Both the position numbers and the translations under genes were made by a program. A stretch of 64,000 nt of DNA, taken from positions 62,001 through 126,000 of the forward strand of contig CAYYUP010000004.1 in assembly GCA_964474905.1 (NCBI GenBank), in the 5' to 3' direction. This document shows, in pieces, positions 25,075-34,176 of this stretch; positions within the stretch are counted from its first letter, which is position 1; every line of letters begins with the position of its first letter. This DNA is from JADJRG01 sp964474905 (GTDB lineage Bacteria > Myxococcota_A > Polyangia > Nannocystales > Nannocystaceae). The notes under the pieces are model-generated. The model saw nothing but the letters and a program-made list of their open reading frames with translations, made no database searches and was not told the origin of the DNA.

Positions 25075-26610
25075 ATGACCACCTGCTCAAACTATTTCGG
25101 CCGTCATCGCATCGCGCTGGGGTTCGCCGGCCTCTTTGTGGCGTCGCTCTCCGGTGCCTGTGCGGCGTCCCTCGACTTTAGCGAGTGCTCGGAGCACGAA
25201 GACTGCAAGCGCTTTGGCAGCGATGTACTCCTGCGCTGCGAGAACGCGCTCTGCGTAGAGGCGGTCTGCAAGGACAAAAAGAACTCGAGCTGCGACGGGC
25301 TCGACGGGGCGCATGTCTGCGATCTCGACGGTGTTTGTGTCGACGCGCTCGAGATCTCGGGTTGTGAGTTCGTCGTGCTGCCGGGCGACAAAATCACCGA
25401 TGACCTCACGCTTGTAGGTGCCATCTACGACGAGACATCCGCGGTCGGTAAGCTCGCGATCGAGGCCTTTGCGCTTGCGATCGATGACTTCAACGGCGCC
25501 GCGAAGCTGGCGAACGGAAATCAAATCGGCCTCATCGCTTGCGATAACGGGGGCGATGCCGGTGCGGCCCGAGAAGCAGCGGCTTATCTCGCGGAGAGCG
25601 TGGGGGTGCCGGCACTGCTCGGACCGATCGTCGATGACACGTTTATCAACGTCGTAAAGAACGTCAGCGTAAAGACAGGCAACCTGATCTTTACGATGAC
25701 ACCGACGGCCAGCGCCTCCTACTCATTCTCGGACTCGGGCGTTATCTGGCGCACGATCCCGGGTGTCGAGTACCAAGGTGCGGCCCTTCGGGCGCGGATC
25801 GTTGACGCCGGCTACGCCTCTGCGTTGATGGTCTTTCGCGGTGATAACTACGGACTCGGCATCTATAACGCTCTGACCGAAGAGGTCGACGGCACTCGGG
25901 TGATCCCGGGGGTCCAGACCCAGTCGCTGCTCTCCTACGGCGTGGCCGGGGACGGGGTGAGCGAGCTCGAGAAGCTGCTGGCCGGCAACATGAGCCCAGA
26001 TCTCGTGGTCTTGCTGGGCGGTGACGAAGTTGGTGCGCAGATACAGCTGATGGCGAGCTTAGGCGTTACGCCAAAGCGGATCCTGACCTCGCATGCGGGT
26101 CTTCGCGGGGTTCAGTCCGCGATCATCGAAATCGGCGACCAGGACTTCACGAACCACATCGAGATGATAGGTCCGCTCTCATCCCACCCCGAGAACGTGC
26201 AGGTCCTCTACAACCGTCTCTTGGAGCGCAATCCAAACCTTGTCCTTGGCACCGAGGCACCGCTGGCCTACGACGCGGCAATGACCACCGTGTTGGCGAT
26301 GGCTGCGATCGGTGCCACTAAGAAAATCACCGGACCGACGATCTCGCAGCAGATGCCGCGCTTGATCTCGGGGGTCCAGATCTCCTTTGACGAGAGCGCC
26401 TTTGTGCAGTTAGCCGTCGACGAGCTGGCCCTCGGCAATTCGATCGACCTCGTCGGTACGAGTGGGGATTTGGCCTTTGTGCAGAGTCTCGCGCAGCCCT
26501 GCAGCCCATTCGTCGCCTGGGGCTTTCCAGATATCGCAGCGCCCGCGCCTGTCGCGAATGCGACATTCACCTTCGCTTGTCCCGATATGACAGGCAGCTG
26601 GGTCCCCTAA
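25075..26610 (+). CDS. Periplasmic binding lipoprotein (Leu/Ile/Val-type)
   Basis: A 511-residue protein. A signal peptide with lipobox SGAC precedes a Cys-rich segment of about 70 residues (CSEHEDCKRFG, RCENALCVEAVCKDKK), which is not part of the usual family. From about residue 105 a periplasmic binding fold of the Peripla_BP_6 type is visible: LTLVGAIYDETSAVGKLAIEAFALAIDDFN, GLIACDNGGDAGAAREAAAYLAES, VPALLGPI and MVFRGDNYGLGIYNALTEEV. No ABC permease or ATPase is nearby, so a sensory role with the upstream kinase is more likely than uptake. Followed by a strong terminator. Confidence 0.82.
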   Translation: MTTCSNYFGRHRIALGFAGLFVASLSGACAASLDFSECSEHEDCKRFGSDVLLRCENALCVEAVCKDKKNSSCDGLDGAHVCDLDGVCVDALEISGCEFVVLPGDKITDDLTLVGAIYDETSAVGKLAIEAFALAIDDFNGAAKLANGNQIGLIACDNGGDAGAAREAAAYLAESVGVPALLGPIVDDTFINVVKNVSVKTGNLIFTMTPTASASYSFSDSGVIWRTIPGVEYQGAALRARIVDAGYASALMVFRGDNYGLGIYNALTEEVDGTRVIPGVQTQSLLSYGVAGDGVSELEKLLAGNMSPDLVVLLGGDEVGAQIQLMASLGVTPKRILTSHAGLRGVQSAIIEIGDQDFTNHIEMIGPLSSHPENVQVLYNRLLERNPNLVLGTEAPLAYDAAMTTVLAMAAIGATKKITGPTISQQMPRLISGVQISFDESAFVQLAVDELALGNSIDLVGTSGDLAFVQSLAQPCSPFVAWGFPDIAAPAPVANATFTFACPDMTGSWVP

Positions 26611-26636
26611 GAGGTCGTGGTCGAACGAACAAATTA

Positions 26637-26669
26637 CGCCCGAGTGCTGATGCACTCGGGCGTTTTTTT
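26637..26669 (+). terminator. Rho-independent terminator
   Basis: A perfect 11-bp stem, CGCCCGAGTGC/GCACTCGGGCG, has loop TGAT and is followed by seven T. It closes the kinase/TPR/binding-protein operon. Confidence 0.95.
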
Positions 26670-26695
26670 GTTTGCGATTCGACCTGGCTCAAGGG

Positions 26696-28504
26696 CTAGG
26701 TAAAGAGATCTGGGTCGAGGCAGGTCTCGTCGCCGCTGCGGATGATCTTGCCGAGCGCGATCGCGTGGGGGAGCAGCGAGGAGACGTAGAAATCGAGGTT
26801 GTGGAGCTTGCCCTTGAGGAAGGAGCTCTCGCCCTCGGCGTCGATCTTGCGCTTGGCGACGAGGGCTTGGTCCATGGCCTCGACCCCCAGGAGCACGGTG
26901 CCGAACATGCGCAGGAAGGGGGTTGCCTGCAGCATCGCGGTCTCGATTTTGCGAGAGCGGCCGAGGTTTGCCAGGTGCATCGCGGTCGCACCGAGCGCTT
27001 GTACAGATTTTGTGAGAGCCGCAGATTGCTGGACGAAGCCACCCTTGGCGCCGCCGAGCAGCTCTTTTTCGGTGGCCTGCATCCAGTCGATGAAGAGCGC
27101 GCCGGAGCCGATTCGCATCTTGCGACCGAGAAGATCCAACGCTTGGATCCCGTTGGTGCCCTCGTAGAGCGACATGATTTTAGCGTCGCGAACCAGCTGC
27201 TCGACCGGGAACTCCTGGGTGTAGCCGTAACCGCCGTAGACCTGGACAGCGAGCGTTGCCATCTCGTAACCGATGTCGGAGCAGAGGCTCTTGAGGATCG
27301 GTACGAGGAGGTCGACGCGACCCGAGAGGCGCTTTTGTTGCTCTGGATCGGGGCTGTGTTCGGCGATTTCGGTGTAGAGCGCGAGGCGAGTGCAGAGGGA
27401 GCGCATGGTCTCTGCGTGCACCTTTTGGAGCATGAGCATTCGCCGCACATCGGGGTGGTGAGCGATCGTCACCCGTTTGGCATCGGGGTTCTTGATGTCG
27501 CGAAGCGAAGTGCCCTGCACGCGCTCGTTGGCATAGGCGCGCGAGAAATTGTAGGCCGCTCCGGCGACGCTCATGCCCTGAACGCCGACGCCGATTCGGG
27601 CCTCGTTCATCATCATGAACATGAGTTCGATGCCCTGTCGCTCCTGGCCGAGTAGCCAGCCCCGGCAGGGGCCCTTGGTGCCGAGGCCAAGGGTGCAGGT
27701 CGCGGAGCCGTTGATGCCCATCTTGTGCTCGATGCCGAGGACGTGGGCACCGTTGCGCTCGCCCAGGCTGCCGTCCTTTTCGATCAGGAATTTGGGCACG
27801 ATAAAGAGCGAGAGGCCCTTGGTGCCGCTGCAAGAGTCGGGGGTTCGGGCGAGTACGAGGTGGAGGATGTTGTCGGTTAGATCCTGATCGCCGCTGCTGA
27901 TGAAGATCTTCTCGCCCTCGAGCAGATAGACGCCCTCTTCGTCGGTTGGTGCCGCCTTGCAGCGGTTGTCGCCGACGGATGAGCCGGCGCCGGACTCGGT
28001 GAGGCACATGGTGCCGCCCCATTCGCCGGCGAAGAGCTTGCCGGCGAAGAACTCGCGGCGGCCCTCGGTCCCGTGTTTGAGGATCACTCGGGCGACGCCT
28101 GCTGTGAGGCCCGCGTACATCGTGAACGCCGTACTCGCGGCGCAGAAGAGTTCGCTGATCGTCGTCGCGATCGGGAAGGGCAGGCCGCCGCCGCCGTGTT
28201 CGATCGGGGCCGAGACAGCTACCCAGCCGCCCTCCGTGATTGTCTTCCAGGCCTGCTTGTAGCCCTTGGGGGTTGTGACGTTGCCGTCGTCGTCGATGGT
28301 GCAGCCCTCGCGATCGCCGGGGGCATTGAGTGGGGCGAGTACCTCTTCGGCGATCCGTTTGGCCTCCTCGATGGTGGCGTCGTAGATCTCTTGGTCGAGT
28401 TCTGCGTAGGGGGCGAAGTCCCCCACTGTTTCGTGGAGCTTGAACTGGTCGAAGAGCACGAAGCGAATGTCTTTAAGATCAGCTGTGTATCGGGTGCTGC
28501 TCAC
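26696..28504 (-). CDS. Acyl-CoA dehydrogenase, long C-terminal type
   Basis: A 602-residue flavoenzyme, the size of the FadE/DmdC-type group with an extra C-terminal domain. Motifs: the FAD/acyl region GTMCLTESGAGSSVGDN, the middle-domain VLGIEHKMGINGSATCTL, and VQVYGGYGYTQEFPVEQLVRDAKIMSLYEGTNGIQALDLLGRK, which carries the catalytic Glu and flavin contacts. It should oxidise an acyl-CoA to the trans-2-enoyl-CoA, passing electrons to ETF. Start is GTG with GGAGG 4 nt upstream. It is monocistronic and faces the kinase operon across the terminator. Chain-length or methylthio specificity cannot be read. Confidence 0.92.
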   Translation of the reverse strand: MSSTRYTADLKDIRFVLFDQFKLHETVGDFAPYAELDQEIYDATIEEAKRIAEEVLAPLNAPGDREGCTIDDDGNVTTPKGYKQAWKTITEGGWVAVSAPIEHGGGGLPFPIATTISELFCAASTAFTMYAGLTAGVARVILKHGTEGRREFFAGKLFAGEWGGTMCLTESGAGSSVGDNRCKAAPTDEEGVYLLEGEKIFISSGDQDLTDNILHLVLARTPDSCSGTKGLSLFIVPKFLIEKDGSLGERNGAHVLGIEHKMGINGSATCTLGLGTKGPCRGWLLGQERQGIELMFMMMNEARIGVGVQGMSVAGAAYNFSRAYANERVQGTSLRDIKNPDAKRVTIAHHPDVRRMLMLQKVHAETMRSLCTRLALYTEIAEHSPDPEQQKRLSGRVDLLVPILKSLCSDIGYEMATLAVQVYGGYGYTQEFPVEQLVRDAKIMSLYEGTNGIQALDLLGRKMRIGSGALFIDWMQATEKELLGGAKGGFVQQSAALTKSVQALGATAMHLANLGRSRKIETAMLQATPFLRMFGTVLLGVEAMDQALVAKRKIDAEGESSFLKGKLHNLDFYVSSLLPHAIALGKIIRSGDETCLDPDLFT

Positions 28505-28644
28505 GTGGCCTCCTGACCCGTCTTAAGGGTCAGAAAGTGCATACTGCGCAGAGCTCGGGTCGTCCAGCGAACATCTGATCGAGGGCTTCGAGGCGTCGCG
28601 CTTGCGCTCTCCTCGGACCTCTCCATCGCCGGGTCATTTCGCCT

Positions 28645-29277
28645 ATGGATCGCGCGCGAGTGCTCCCGATGCCGGTCATCCTCCTCAACAAGCCCTACCG
28701 TGTGCTTACCCGTTTCACGGATCCTGGGGGGCGAGCGACGCTTGCCGATTATGTGCATCGACCCGGATTTTATCCCGCAGGCCGGCTCGACTTTGACAGC
28801 GAAGGTCTGGTGGTGCTCACCGACGATGGGGGCTTACAGCACCGAATTAGCGACCCGCTGCACAAATTGGCGAAGGTCTATTGGGTCCAGGTAGAGGGTG
28901 CTCCGAGCGATGACGCGATCCGAACGCTCGCCGAAGGAGTGATGCTTCGTGATGGCCTCAGCGCGCCTGCCCAGGCCCAGCGTCTGTCACCGCCGGATGT
29001 GTGGGAGAGGGAACCACCCATTCGCTACCGAGCGGCGATTCCGACGACCTGGCTCGAGATCGTCTTGCGCGAGGGGCGGAACCGTCAGGTGAGGCGTATG
29101 ACCGCGGCTGTCGGCCATCCCACCCTGCGGTTGATCCGCCGGGCGGTAGGTCCCTGGAGTCTCACCGGGCTGAGCCCCGGAGAGTGGTGTCTGGCCGATC
29201 CCGCGACGCTCGCAGAGGTCACAAAGGGGGGGGGGCGGCGACACCAGGGGCGAAGCCGGAGGCGCCCTCGGCGGTGA
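28645..29277 (+). CDS. RluE/RsuA-type pseudouridine synthase
   Basis: A 210-residue protein. The catalytic motif GRLDFDSEGLVVLTDDG carries the active Asp. ILLNKPYRVLTRF at the N-terminus and REGRNRQVRRMTAAVGHPTLRLIR at the C-terminus are typical of the RsuA/RluB/E/F branch. There is no S4 domain, matching RluE (23S rRNA, region 2457) rather than RsuA or RluB. The C-terminal 20 residues are Arg/Gly-rich and may bind RNA. An in-frame ATG at 28669 (MPVIL) is an equally good start by family length. Confidence 0.85.
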   Translation: MDRARVLPMPVILLNKPYRVLTRFTDPGGRATLADYVHRPGFYPAGRLDFDSEGLVVLTDDGGLQHRISDPLHKLAKVYWVQVEGAPSDDAIRTLAEGVMLRDGLSAPAQAQRLSPPDVWEREPPIRYRAAIPTTWLEIVLREGRNRQVRRMTAAVGHPTLRLIRRAVGPWSLTGLSPGEWCLADPATLAEVTKGGGRRHQGRSRRRPRR

Positions 29278-29348
29278 GCGCAGGGGGGGATGGTCCCGAG
29301 CCGAGTCTGTCCCGGGAGCGAGACTTGCTTTTCCCGTTTTCTCGACCG

Positions 29349-29357
29349 TGCTAGCGT
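29349..29357 (+). promoter_or_regulatory. Putative extended -10
   Basis: TGCTAGCGT matches TG-N-TANNNT. If used, transcription begins near 29364, which favours the GTG at 29399 over that at 29348 as start of the kinase gene. Confidence 0.4.
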
Positions 29358-29398
29358 CTCGTGGTCACGCGAACCAGTTGCGCGAAGGCAGCCACGCA

Positions 29399-31945
29399 GT
29401 GAGCAAGGATTCCGAGCAGGCGACAGCGAGCGCGGTGGCAGAGCACGCTCCAGAGGAAAAATCGGCCCCTAGCGATGCGCAGGGGAGCGAGTTGTCTGCG
29501 GATACAGCCCCGGTTGTGCCGCAGCTTCCCGCTGTGCCGAGCATCCAGGCACCGCCTCGAATTGCCTCGCCTGTGGTGCCTCCGGGCTTCACTCGTCCAC
29601 AGGCGGTGGCGGTGGATCCTGGGACTTCTGCACGCCCGGGTTTCACCGCGGCGAGTCCTTCGTTTGCGACGGCCAGTTCCGGGGACGCGCCGGATCTCGC
29701 CGATAAAAATCGCTTCGCGGCGTTGCTAAAGGGGGCGCGGCAGGCTCGTTCGGACTCCTCTGCAGTGCCTGTGATGCCGCCGCTGACTGAGTCGCCGAGT
29801 GAGCCGAGTGAGCCGGAGAGCGCGGGAGTCACGGAGCGCTTGTCCCTCGACGATAGGCCGGCCGCCAGGGATCCCGCGGCGCGTGGCCAAGAGGACCACG
29901 ACGATGGTGTGGAGCTAGGAGATGCCGAGCAAGACCTAGGCGACGCGGACGGTGATGACGGTGTCGACTTGGGTAATGGCGTCGCTGAGGCCGAGGCTGA
30001 TGGGGAGTACAGCTCCGCGACGACTTCGTTCGACGTCGACTTTAGCGAAGAGGAGTCGGACGCGCTGGAGTCCTCCGACGCGACGATCAACATCGGCACG
30101 CCCGCACCGGACGAGGCGAAGACCGGGCAGCTCACGCCTCGCCGGGATGCCCTTTTTGGCACCGTTCTCGCCGACCGCTACCGGGTGCTCGACCTCATCG
30201 GCAAGGGGGGCATGGGCAAGGTCTACCTCGCGGAGCACGTCGCGATCGGCAAGAAGGTCGCGATCAAGGTGCTCAGCCAGGCCTACTGTCATCGTCCCGA
30301 TCAGGTGAAGCGATTCCTCCGGGAGGCCCGGGCGGCGTCGACGATCGATCACGAGAACGTCATCGACATCACCGACTTCGGCGAGATGCCGAATGGCTCG
30401 GTGTTTTTCGCGATGGAGTATCTCCAGGGCGAGGATTTGGGCAAACTGCTGCGCCGCCAGGGTCGTCTTTCGTGGCCGCGGGCCCGACGGATCATCCTCC
30501 AGATCTGTCGCGCGCTACAGGCCGCTCACGGTCGCGGCATTATCCACCGCGACGTCAAGCCCGAGAATTGCTTCCTCATCACCCGCGGCGGTCGTCGAGA
30601 CTTTGTGAAGGTTCTCGACTTCGGTATCGCCAAGGTCGTCGATGAGGATCGCAAGGTCTCCCACACCTTGACCCAAGCTGGTGCTCTGATCGGCACCCCC
30701 GAGTATATGGCTCCGGAGCAGGTGACGGGAGAGGTCGCCGATCCGCGGATGGACATCTATTCCATCGGCTGCATCATGTACCAGCTGCTCACCGGGCGCC
30801 TGCCCTTCTCCGACAAGACCATGTTCGGGGTGCTGACCCAGCAGGTGAACATGAAGCCGCCGCCGCTCCGCGAGGTCGCGCCCGAGGCGGATCTTCCGGA
30901 GGAGGTCGAAGCCATCGTTCTCAAGGCGATGGAGAAGACCAAGGAGGCTCGCTACCAGACGATGCTCGAGATGGTCGAGGCGATCGCTGCGGCGCCGCGA
31001 GGTACCGCAGGCAGTCACGGTGATCGGGCGATGACGATGGGCACCTCCAACCTCGCCGCAGCGGCGGCGGAGGCCCGCAAGATCGCAGAGGCCCATCTGG
31101 CGAGCCAAGGCCAGGCGACTTCGTCGGCGCAAAGTGGTGTGTCGCCGCACCTTACGGGGGCGCATGCGGCCCTGAGCGCGAGCGCAGTTGCGGCTGCGGT
31201 GGTACCGACGGGGGCTGGCGGTACCGGGCCCTATCCGTATTTCGGCAGCGACTCAGAGTCTGGGACCGGGAGCTGGGATCCGGCGATCGAGAACTCCGCC
31301 GCGACAGGGACCGATCCAAAGCTGCTCTTTCGCCTGGCGCTGGGCCTTGGGGTCGTCGTCATGGTGCTCTTGCTTGTGCTCCTGTACATGTTGTTCGCTC
31401 CCCCCTCCGAGGAGGAGACCGACAGCGCAGGTGATCAAGTCGTTGCAGAGCTCTCTGCGGCGAACTCGCAGGTGCCGGCCGTTGCGCACGGCGATTCGGA
31501 GGGCGATGCGACCTCTTCGACGGGCACGACCAGCGGTGGCAGCAGCACTACGGGCGGCTCTTCCACAGGCGAGCCGCCAGCTGAGCCCATCGTGAAGCCA
31601 ACGCCAACGCCCCCGCCACAGACAAAGAAAAAGAAGAAGACAAAGTCAAAGGTTGTGAAGCCGACGCCACCCTCTGGGATCGTGCTTCCAAACCTCGACC
31701 TCCGCGAGGTCTCGCAGGCGATGGGCAAGGTCCGCTCCGACGTCGACCGGTGTAAAAATCAGTACGGCGACTCGGGCAAGGTTAAGATCGACGTTACCTT
31801 TTCGGGCAGCACTGGCAAGGTGACCAAAGCCGTGCCGGTTTTGGGCAACAAGAAAGTCGCGGCGTGCGTGGCCAAGGCGGTCAAGCGCAAGGTGCGGGTC
31901 TCTCGCTTTGCCAAGACAAGCGCCTCGTCGCGGCGGACGTTCTGA
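29399..31945 (+). CDS. Transmembrane Ser/Thr protein kinase with TonB-like C-terminal domain
   Basis: 848 residues from the GTG at 29399 (an earlier GTG at 29348 overlaps the putative promoter). The first 250 residues are disordered, Ser/Pro/Ala then Asp/Glu-rich. The kinase domain (about 260-530) is canonical: GKGGMGKVYLAEH, VAIKVL, HRDVKPENCFL, VLDFGIAKV, GTPEYMAPEQ. A membrane segment lies near 641-663. After a Ser/Thr/Gly and then Lys-rich linker, the last 85 residues (VLPNLDLREVSQAMGKVRSD to KRKVRVSRF) resemble the AgmX/TonB-type C-terminal fold, with CVAKAVKRKVR as the final helix. I infer a kinase that touches envelope partners through this domain. mtaB follows 37 bp downstream. Confidence 0.88.
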   Translation: MSKDSEQATASAVAEHAPEEKSAPSDAQGSELSADTAPVVPQLPAVPSIQAPPRIASPVVPPGFTRPQAVAVDPGTSARPGFTAASPSFATASSGDAPDLADKNRFAALLKGARQARSDSSAVPVMPPLTESPSEPSEPESAGVTERLSLDDRPAARDPAARGQEDHDDGVELGDAEQDLGDADGDDGVDLGNGVAEAEADGEYSSATTSFDVDFSEEESDALESSDATINIGTPAPDEAKTGQLTPRRDALFGTVLADRYRVLDLIGKGGMGKVYLAEHVAIGKKVAIKVLSQAYCHRPDQVKRFLREARAASTIDHENVIDITDFGEMPNGSVFFAMEYLQGEDLGKLLRRQGRLSWPRARRIILQICRALQAAHGRGIIHRDVKPENCFLITRGGRRDFVKVLDFGIAKVVDEDRKVSHTLTQAGALIGTPEYMAPEQVTGEVADPRMDIYSIGCIMYQLLTGRLPFSDKTMFGVLTQQVNMKPPPLREVAPEADLPEEVEAIVLKAMEKTKEARYQTMLEMVEAIAAAPRGTAGSHGDRAMTMGTSNLAAAAAEARKIAEAHLASQGQATSSAQSGVSPHLTGAHAALSASAVAAAVVPTGAGGTGPYPYFGSDSESGTGSWDPAIENSAATGTDPKLLFRLALGLGVVVMVLLLVLLYMLFAPPSEEETDSAGDQVVAELSAANSQVPAVAHGDSEGDATSSTGTTSGGSSTTGGSSTGEPPAEPIVKPTPTPPPQTKKKKKTKSKVVKPTPPSGIVLPNLDLREVSQAMGKVRSDVDRCKNQYGDSGKVKIDVTFSGSTGKVTKAVPVLGNKKVAACVAKAVKRKVRVSRFAKTSASSRRTF

Positions 31946-31982
31946 GGCCTGAGCTCCTGCTCGCGAAGAGAACGTTCTGACG

Positions 31983-33290
31983 GTGCGGGTCGCGATCACA
32001 AGCCACGGCTGTCGTCTTAACCGGTCCGAGGGGGACTCGATGGCTCGCAGTGCACGCGAGGCCGGACACCAGGTGGTCAGCCTCGACGATGCGCCAGAGG
32101 TGGTGGTCGTCAATACCTGCACGATCACCCACAGCGCCGATGCCGACGCACGGCAGGCGATCCGGCGGATCGCACGGCGTTGGCCGCTGGCACGGGTCGT
32201 CGCGACCGGCTGTTATGCCAACGGCGATCCGGCGGCGCTGCGTGAACTCCCGGGGGTCGCCGTGGTCGTCGGCAATCGCGAAAAAGAGGATTGGATCGGT
32301 CATCTGGAGCGGGCGAACTCCGCCGAAGTAGATGTGGTCGTCGGTGATCTGAGCCGGCGAGTGAGGCTCGCGCGTCTGCGGCCAGCGATCGATCCAACAC
32401 GTTCGCGGGCTCTCCTAAAGATCCAGGATGGTTGCAATTACCGCTGTGCTTTTTGCATCGTGCCGAAGGTCCGCGGTCGAAGCACCAGCGTCGAGCCCTC
32501 CCTGCTCGAGACGCAGCTAGCGGAGTTGGTGTTGCGAGGTGCACCCGAAGTTGTGCTCACCGGAGTGCATCTCGGAACCTACGGCTGGGACCTGCAGCCG
32601 AGGATCGATCTCCATACGCTTGTCGAGCGCCTCTTGGCGTCATCTACGGAGGTTTTGATGCGTCTCGGATCCCTCGACCCGCACGAACTCGGCGACCGTC
32701 TTATCGGTCTTCTGGCGGCGTCGAAGCGCATCTGTCGTCACCTCCACTTACCGGTGCAGAGCGGCGACGATGGTGTTCTTCGGCGCATGCGACGGGCCCA
32801 TCGGGTCCAGCATCTCGAGCGAGTGGTCCCGCGGGCGGCGACTGCGATCCCCGGTGTGGCGATCGGCACCGATGTGATCGTGGGTTTTCCCGGCGAGGAT
32901 TCGCGGGCCTTCGAGAACACCTACGGGCTCATCGAGGCGTTACCCATCGCCTACGCCCACGTGTTTAGCTACTCGATCCGGGCTGGCACCGAAGCAGCAC
33001 AGATGCCCGAGCAGGTCGATGCCCGGGTCATGTCGGCACGCAGCAGCCGTCTGCGGGCACTCTCGGGGCGCAAGTGGGCGGCGTTTGTTCGAGCGGCACA
33101 GGGTAGCTCGACGTCCGCCGTGGTCTATCGCCGCCGCGATCGGCGAAGCGGTGAGCTGCTGGCGCTGACCGACAACTACATCGAGCTTAGGTTTGTCGGC
33201 GAGGATGCTTTGCTCGGTCGCCGTGTCGAGGTTGAGATCGAAGGCTGCGACGAGCACGGTCGTGCTCGCGGACGGCTCGTCGACTCCTGA
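31983..33290 (+). CDS. mtaB: tRNA t6A37 methylthiotransferase MtaB
   Basis: A radical-SAM enzyme that converts t6A37 to ms2t6A37 in ANN-decoding tRNAs. It has 435 residues from a GTG. The N-terminal UPF0004 domain has cluster cysteines in SHGCRLNRSEGD, VVNTCTITHSAD and ATGCYANGDP. The radical-SAM motif is CNYRCAFC near residue 150, followed by VPKVRGRSTS. LTGVHLGTYGWDL is characteristic of MtaB rather than MiaB. A short TRAM-like C-terminal region follows. It converges with the MBL gene across a 16-bp palindrome. Confidence 0.92.
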   Translation: MRVAITSHGCRLNRSEGDSMARSAREAGHQVVSLDDAPEVVVVNTCTITHSADADARQAIRRIARRWPLARVVATGCYANGDPAALRELPGVAVVVGNREKEDWIGHLERANSAEVDVVVGDLSRRVRLARLRPAIDPTRSRALLKIQDGCNYRCAFCIVPKVRGRSTSVEPSLLETQLAELVLRGAPEVVLTGVHLGTYGWDLQPRIDLHTLVERLLASSTEVLMRLGSLDPHELGDRLIGLLAASKRICRHLHLPVQSGDDGVLRRMRRAHRVQHLERVVPRAATAIPGVAIGTDVIVGFPGEDSRAFENTYGLIEALPIAYAHVFSYSIRAGTEAAQMPEQVDARVMSARSSRLRALSGRKWAAFVRAAQGSSTSAVVYRRRDRRSGELLALTDNYIELRFVGEDALLGRRVEVEIEGCDEHGRARGRLVDS

Positions 33291-33302
33291 ACGATCCTGT
33301 GC

Positions 33303-33318
33303 ATGTCCCTTGGGACAT
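33303..33318. repeat. 16-bp palindrome between convergent genes
   Basis: ATGTCCC-TT-GGGACAT is a perfect dyad with a 2-nt centre. It has no T-run, so it is a protein-binding site or a weak bidirectional terminator. Confidence 0.5.
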
Positions 33319-33360
33319 CAGTCGATCGAGGAGTATGCCGTCGCGGGCAAGTAGTGCCGC

Positions 33361-34176
33361 CTAGAGCTCGATGATCATGCCGTCGCGGGCGGCGGTGACG
33401 GTCGAGAGTTCGCGCTGAGCGGAGGCTTCGATGGCCCTGAGCATCTCGTCATCGTGCCCGGGGTCGTGGCTGTAGAGGACCAGGCGGCCGACACCTGCGG
33501 CGCGTGCGAGTTTGATGGCCTCGCCGTAGGTGGAGTGGCCCCAACCCTGCTTACCGGCCTTGTACTCCTCGCTGGTGTACTGGGCATCGTAGATCAGGAC
33601 GTCAGCCCCGCGGGCGAACTCGACGAGGGTTTCGTTGAGCCCTTCGCTGAGGTGCTCGGTGTCGGTGGCAAAGACCACGGAGCGGCCGTGTTCGTCGATG
33701 CGGAAGGCGGTCGACTCCTGCGGGTGAGGCAGGGGGATGTTGCGAATAGTTGCCTCACCGAGCTGGACGGGCTCGCTGCTCGTTAGGAGGTGGAAGCCCC
33801 GTTTGGCGAGCATTGCCTCGAGCGTCACCGGGAAGAAGGGCGGCCGCATCTGGTTTTGCAGGATGCCCTGGGCGTCCTTGGTGCAGTAGATGTCGAGGCT
33901 AAACGTCGGGATGTACGAGGGCACAAAGAAGGGGAAGCCCTGGATGTGATCCCAATGCGCGTGGGTCAGGAAGAGGTGGATCGCACGGGAGTGCAGATCG
34001 GCGGTGCGAGCAAGCTGGAGGCCGAGCTCACGGATCCCCGAACCCGAGTCGATGATCATCGTGTCGGTGGTGCTCTCCAGCTTGATCTGGAGGCAGGGCG
34101 TATTTCCGCCGAATTCGACGTACTTCGACCCTGAAACCGGAATGCTGCCCCGAGTGCCCCAAAAAACGACTTGCAT
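33361..34176 (-). CDS. MBL-fold metal-dependent hydrolase
   Basis: A 271-residue protein. The first strands FWGTRGSIPVSG and YVEFGGNTPCLQI are typical of the PhnP/phosphodiesterase-like MBL group. The metal motif is HAHWDH (HxHxDH) near residue 76, later metal ligands are the Asp in FATDTEH and the His in SHDPGH. Substrates in this group include cyclic nucleotides and phosphodiesters; the real one is unknown. The ATG at 34176 has GAGAGGG upstream, inside a small ORF whose TGA overlaps the start. It is last in a run of minus-strand genes from maf or yggS onward. Confidence 0.85.
   Translation of the reverse strand: MQVVFWGTRGSIPVSGSKYVEFGGNTPCLQIKLESTTDTMIIDSGSGIRELGLQLARTADLHSRAIHLFLTHAHWDHIQGFPFFVPSYIPTFSLDIYCTKDAQGILQNQMRPPFFPVTLEAMLAKRGFHLLTSSEPVQLGEATIRNIPLPHPQESTAFRIDEHGRSVVFATDTEHLSEGLNETLVEFARGADVLIYDAQYTSEEYKAGKQGWGHSTYGEAIKLARAAGVGRLVLYSHDPGHDDEMLRAIEASAQRELSTVTAARDGMIIEL

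Noticed and set aside
33303..33318. ATGTCCC-TT-GGGACAT as an intrinsic terminator
   Set aside because: No T-run follows on either strand and the 2-nt loop is too tight, so it is listed only as a palindrome.
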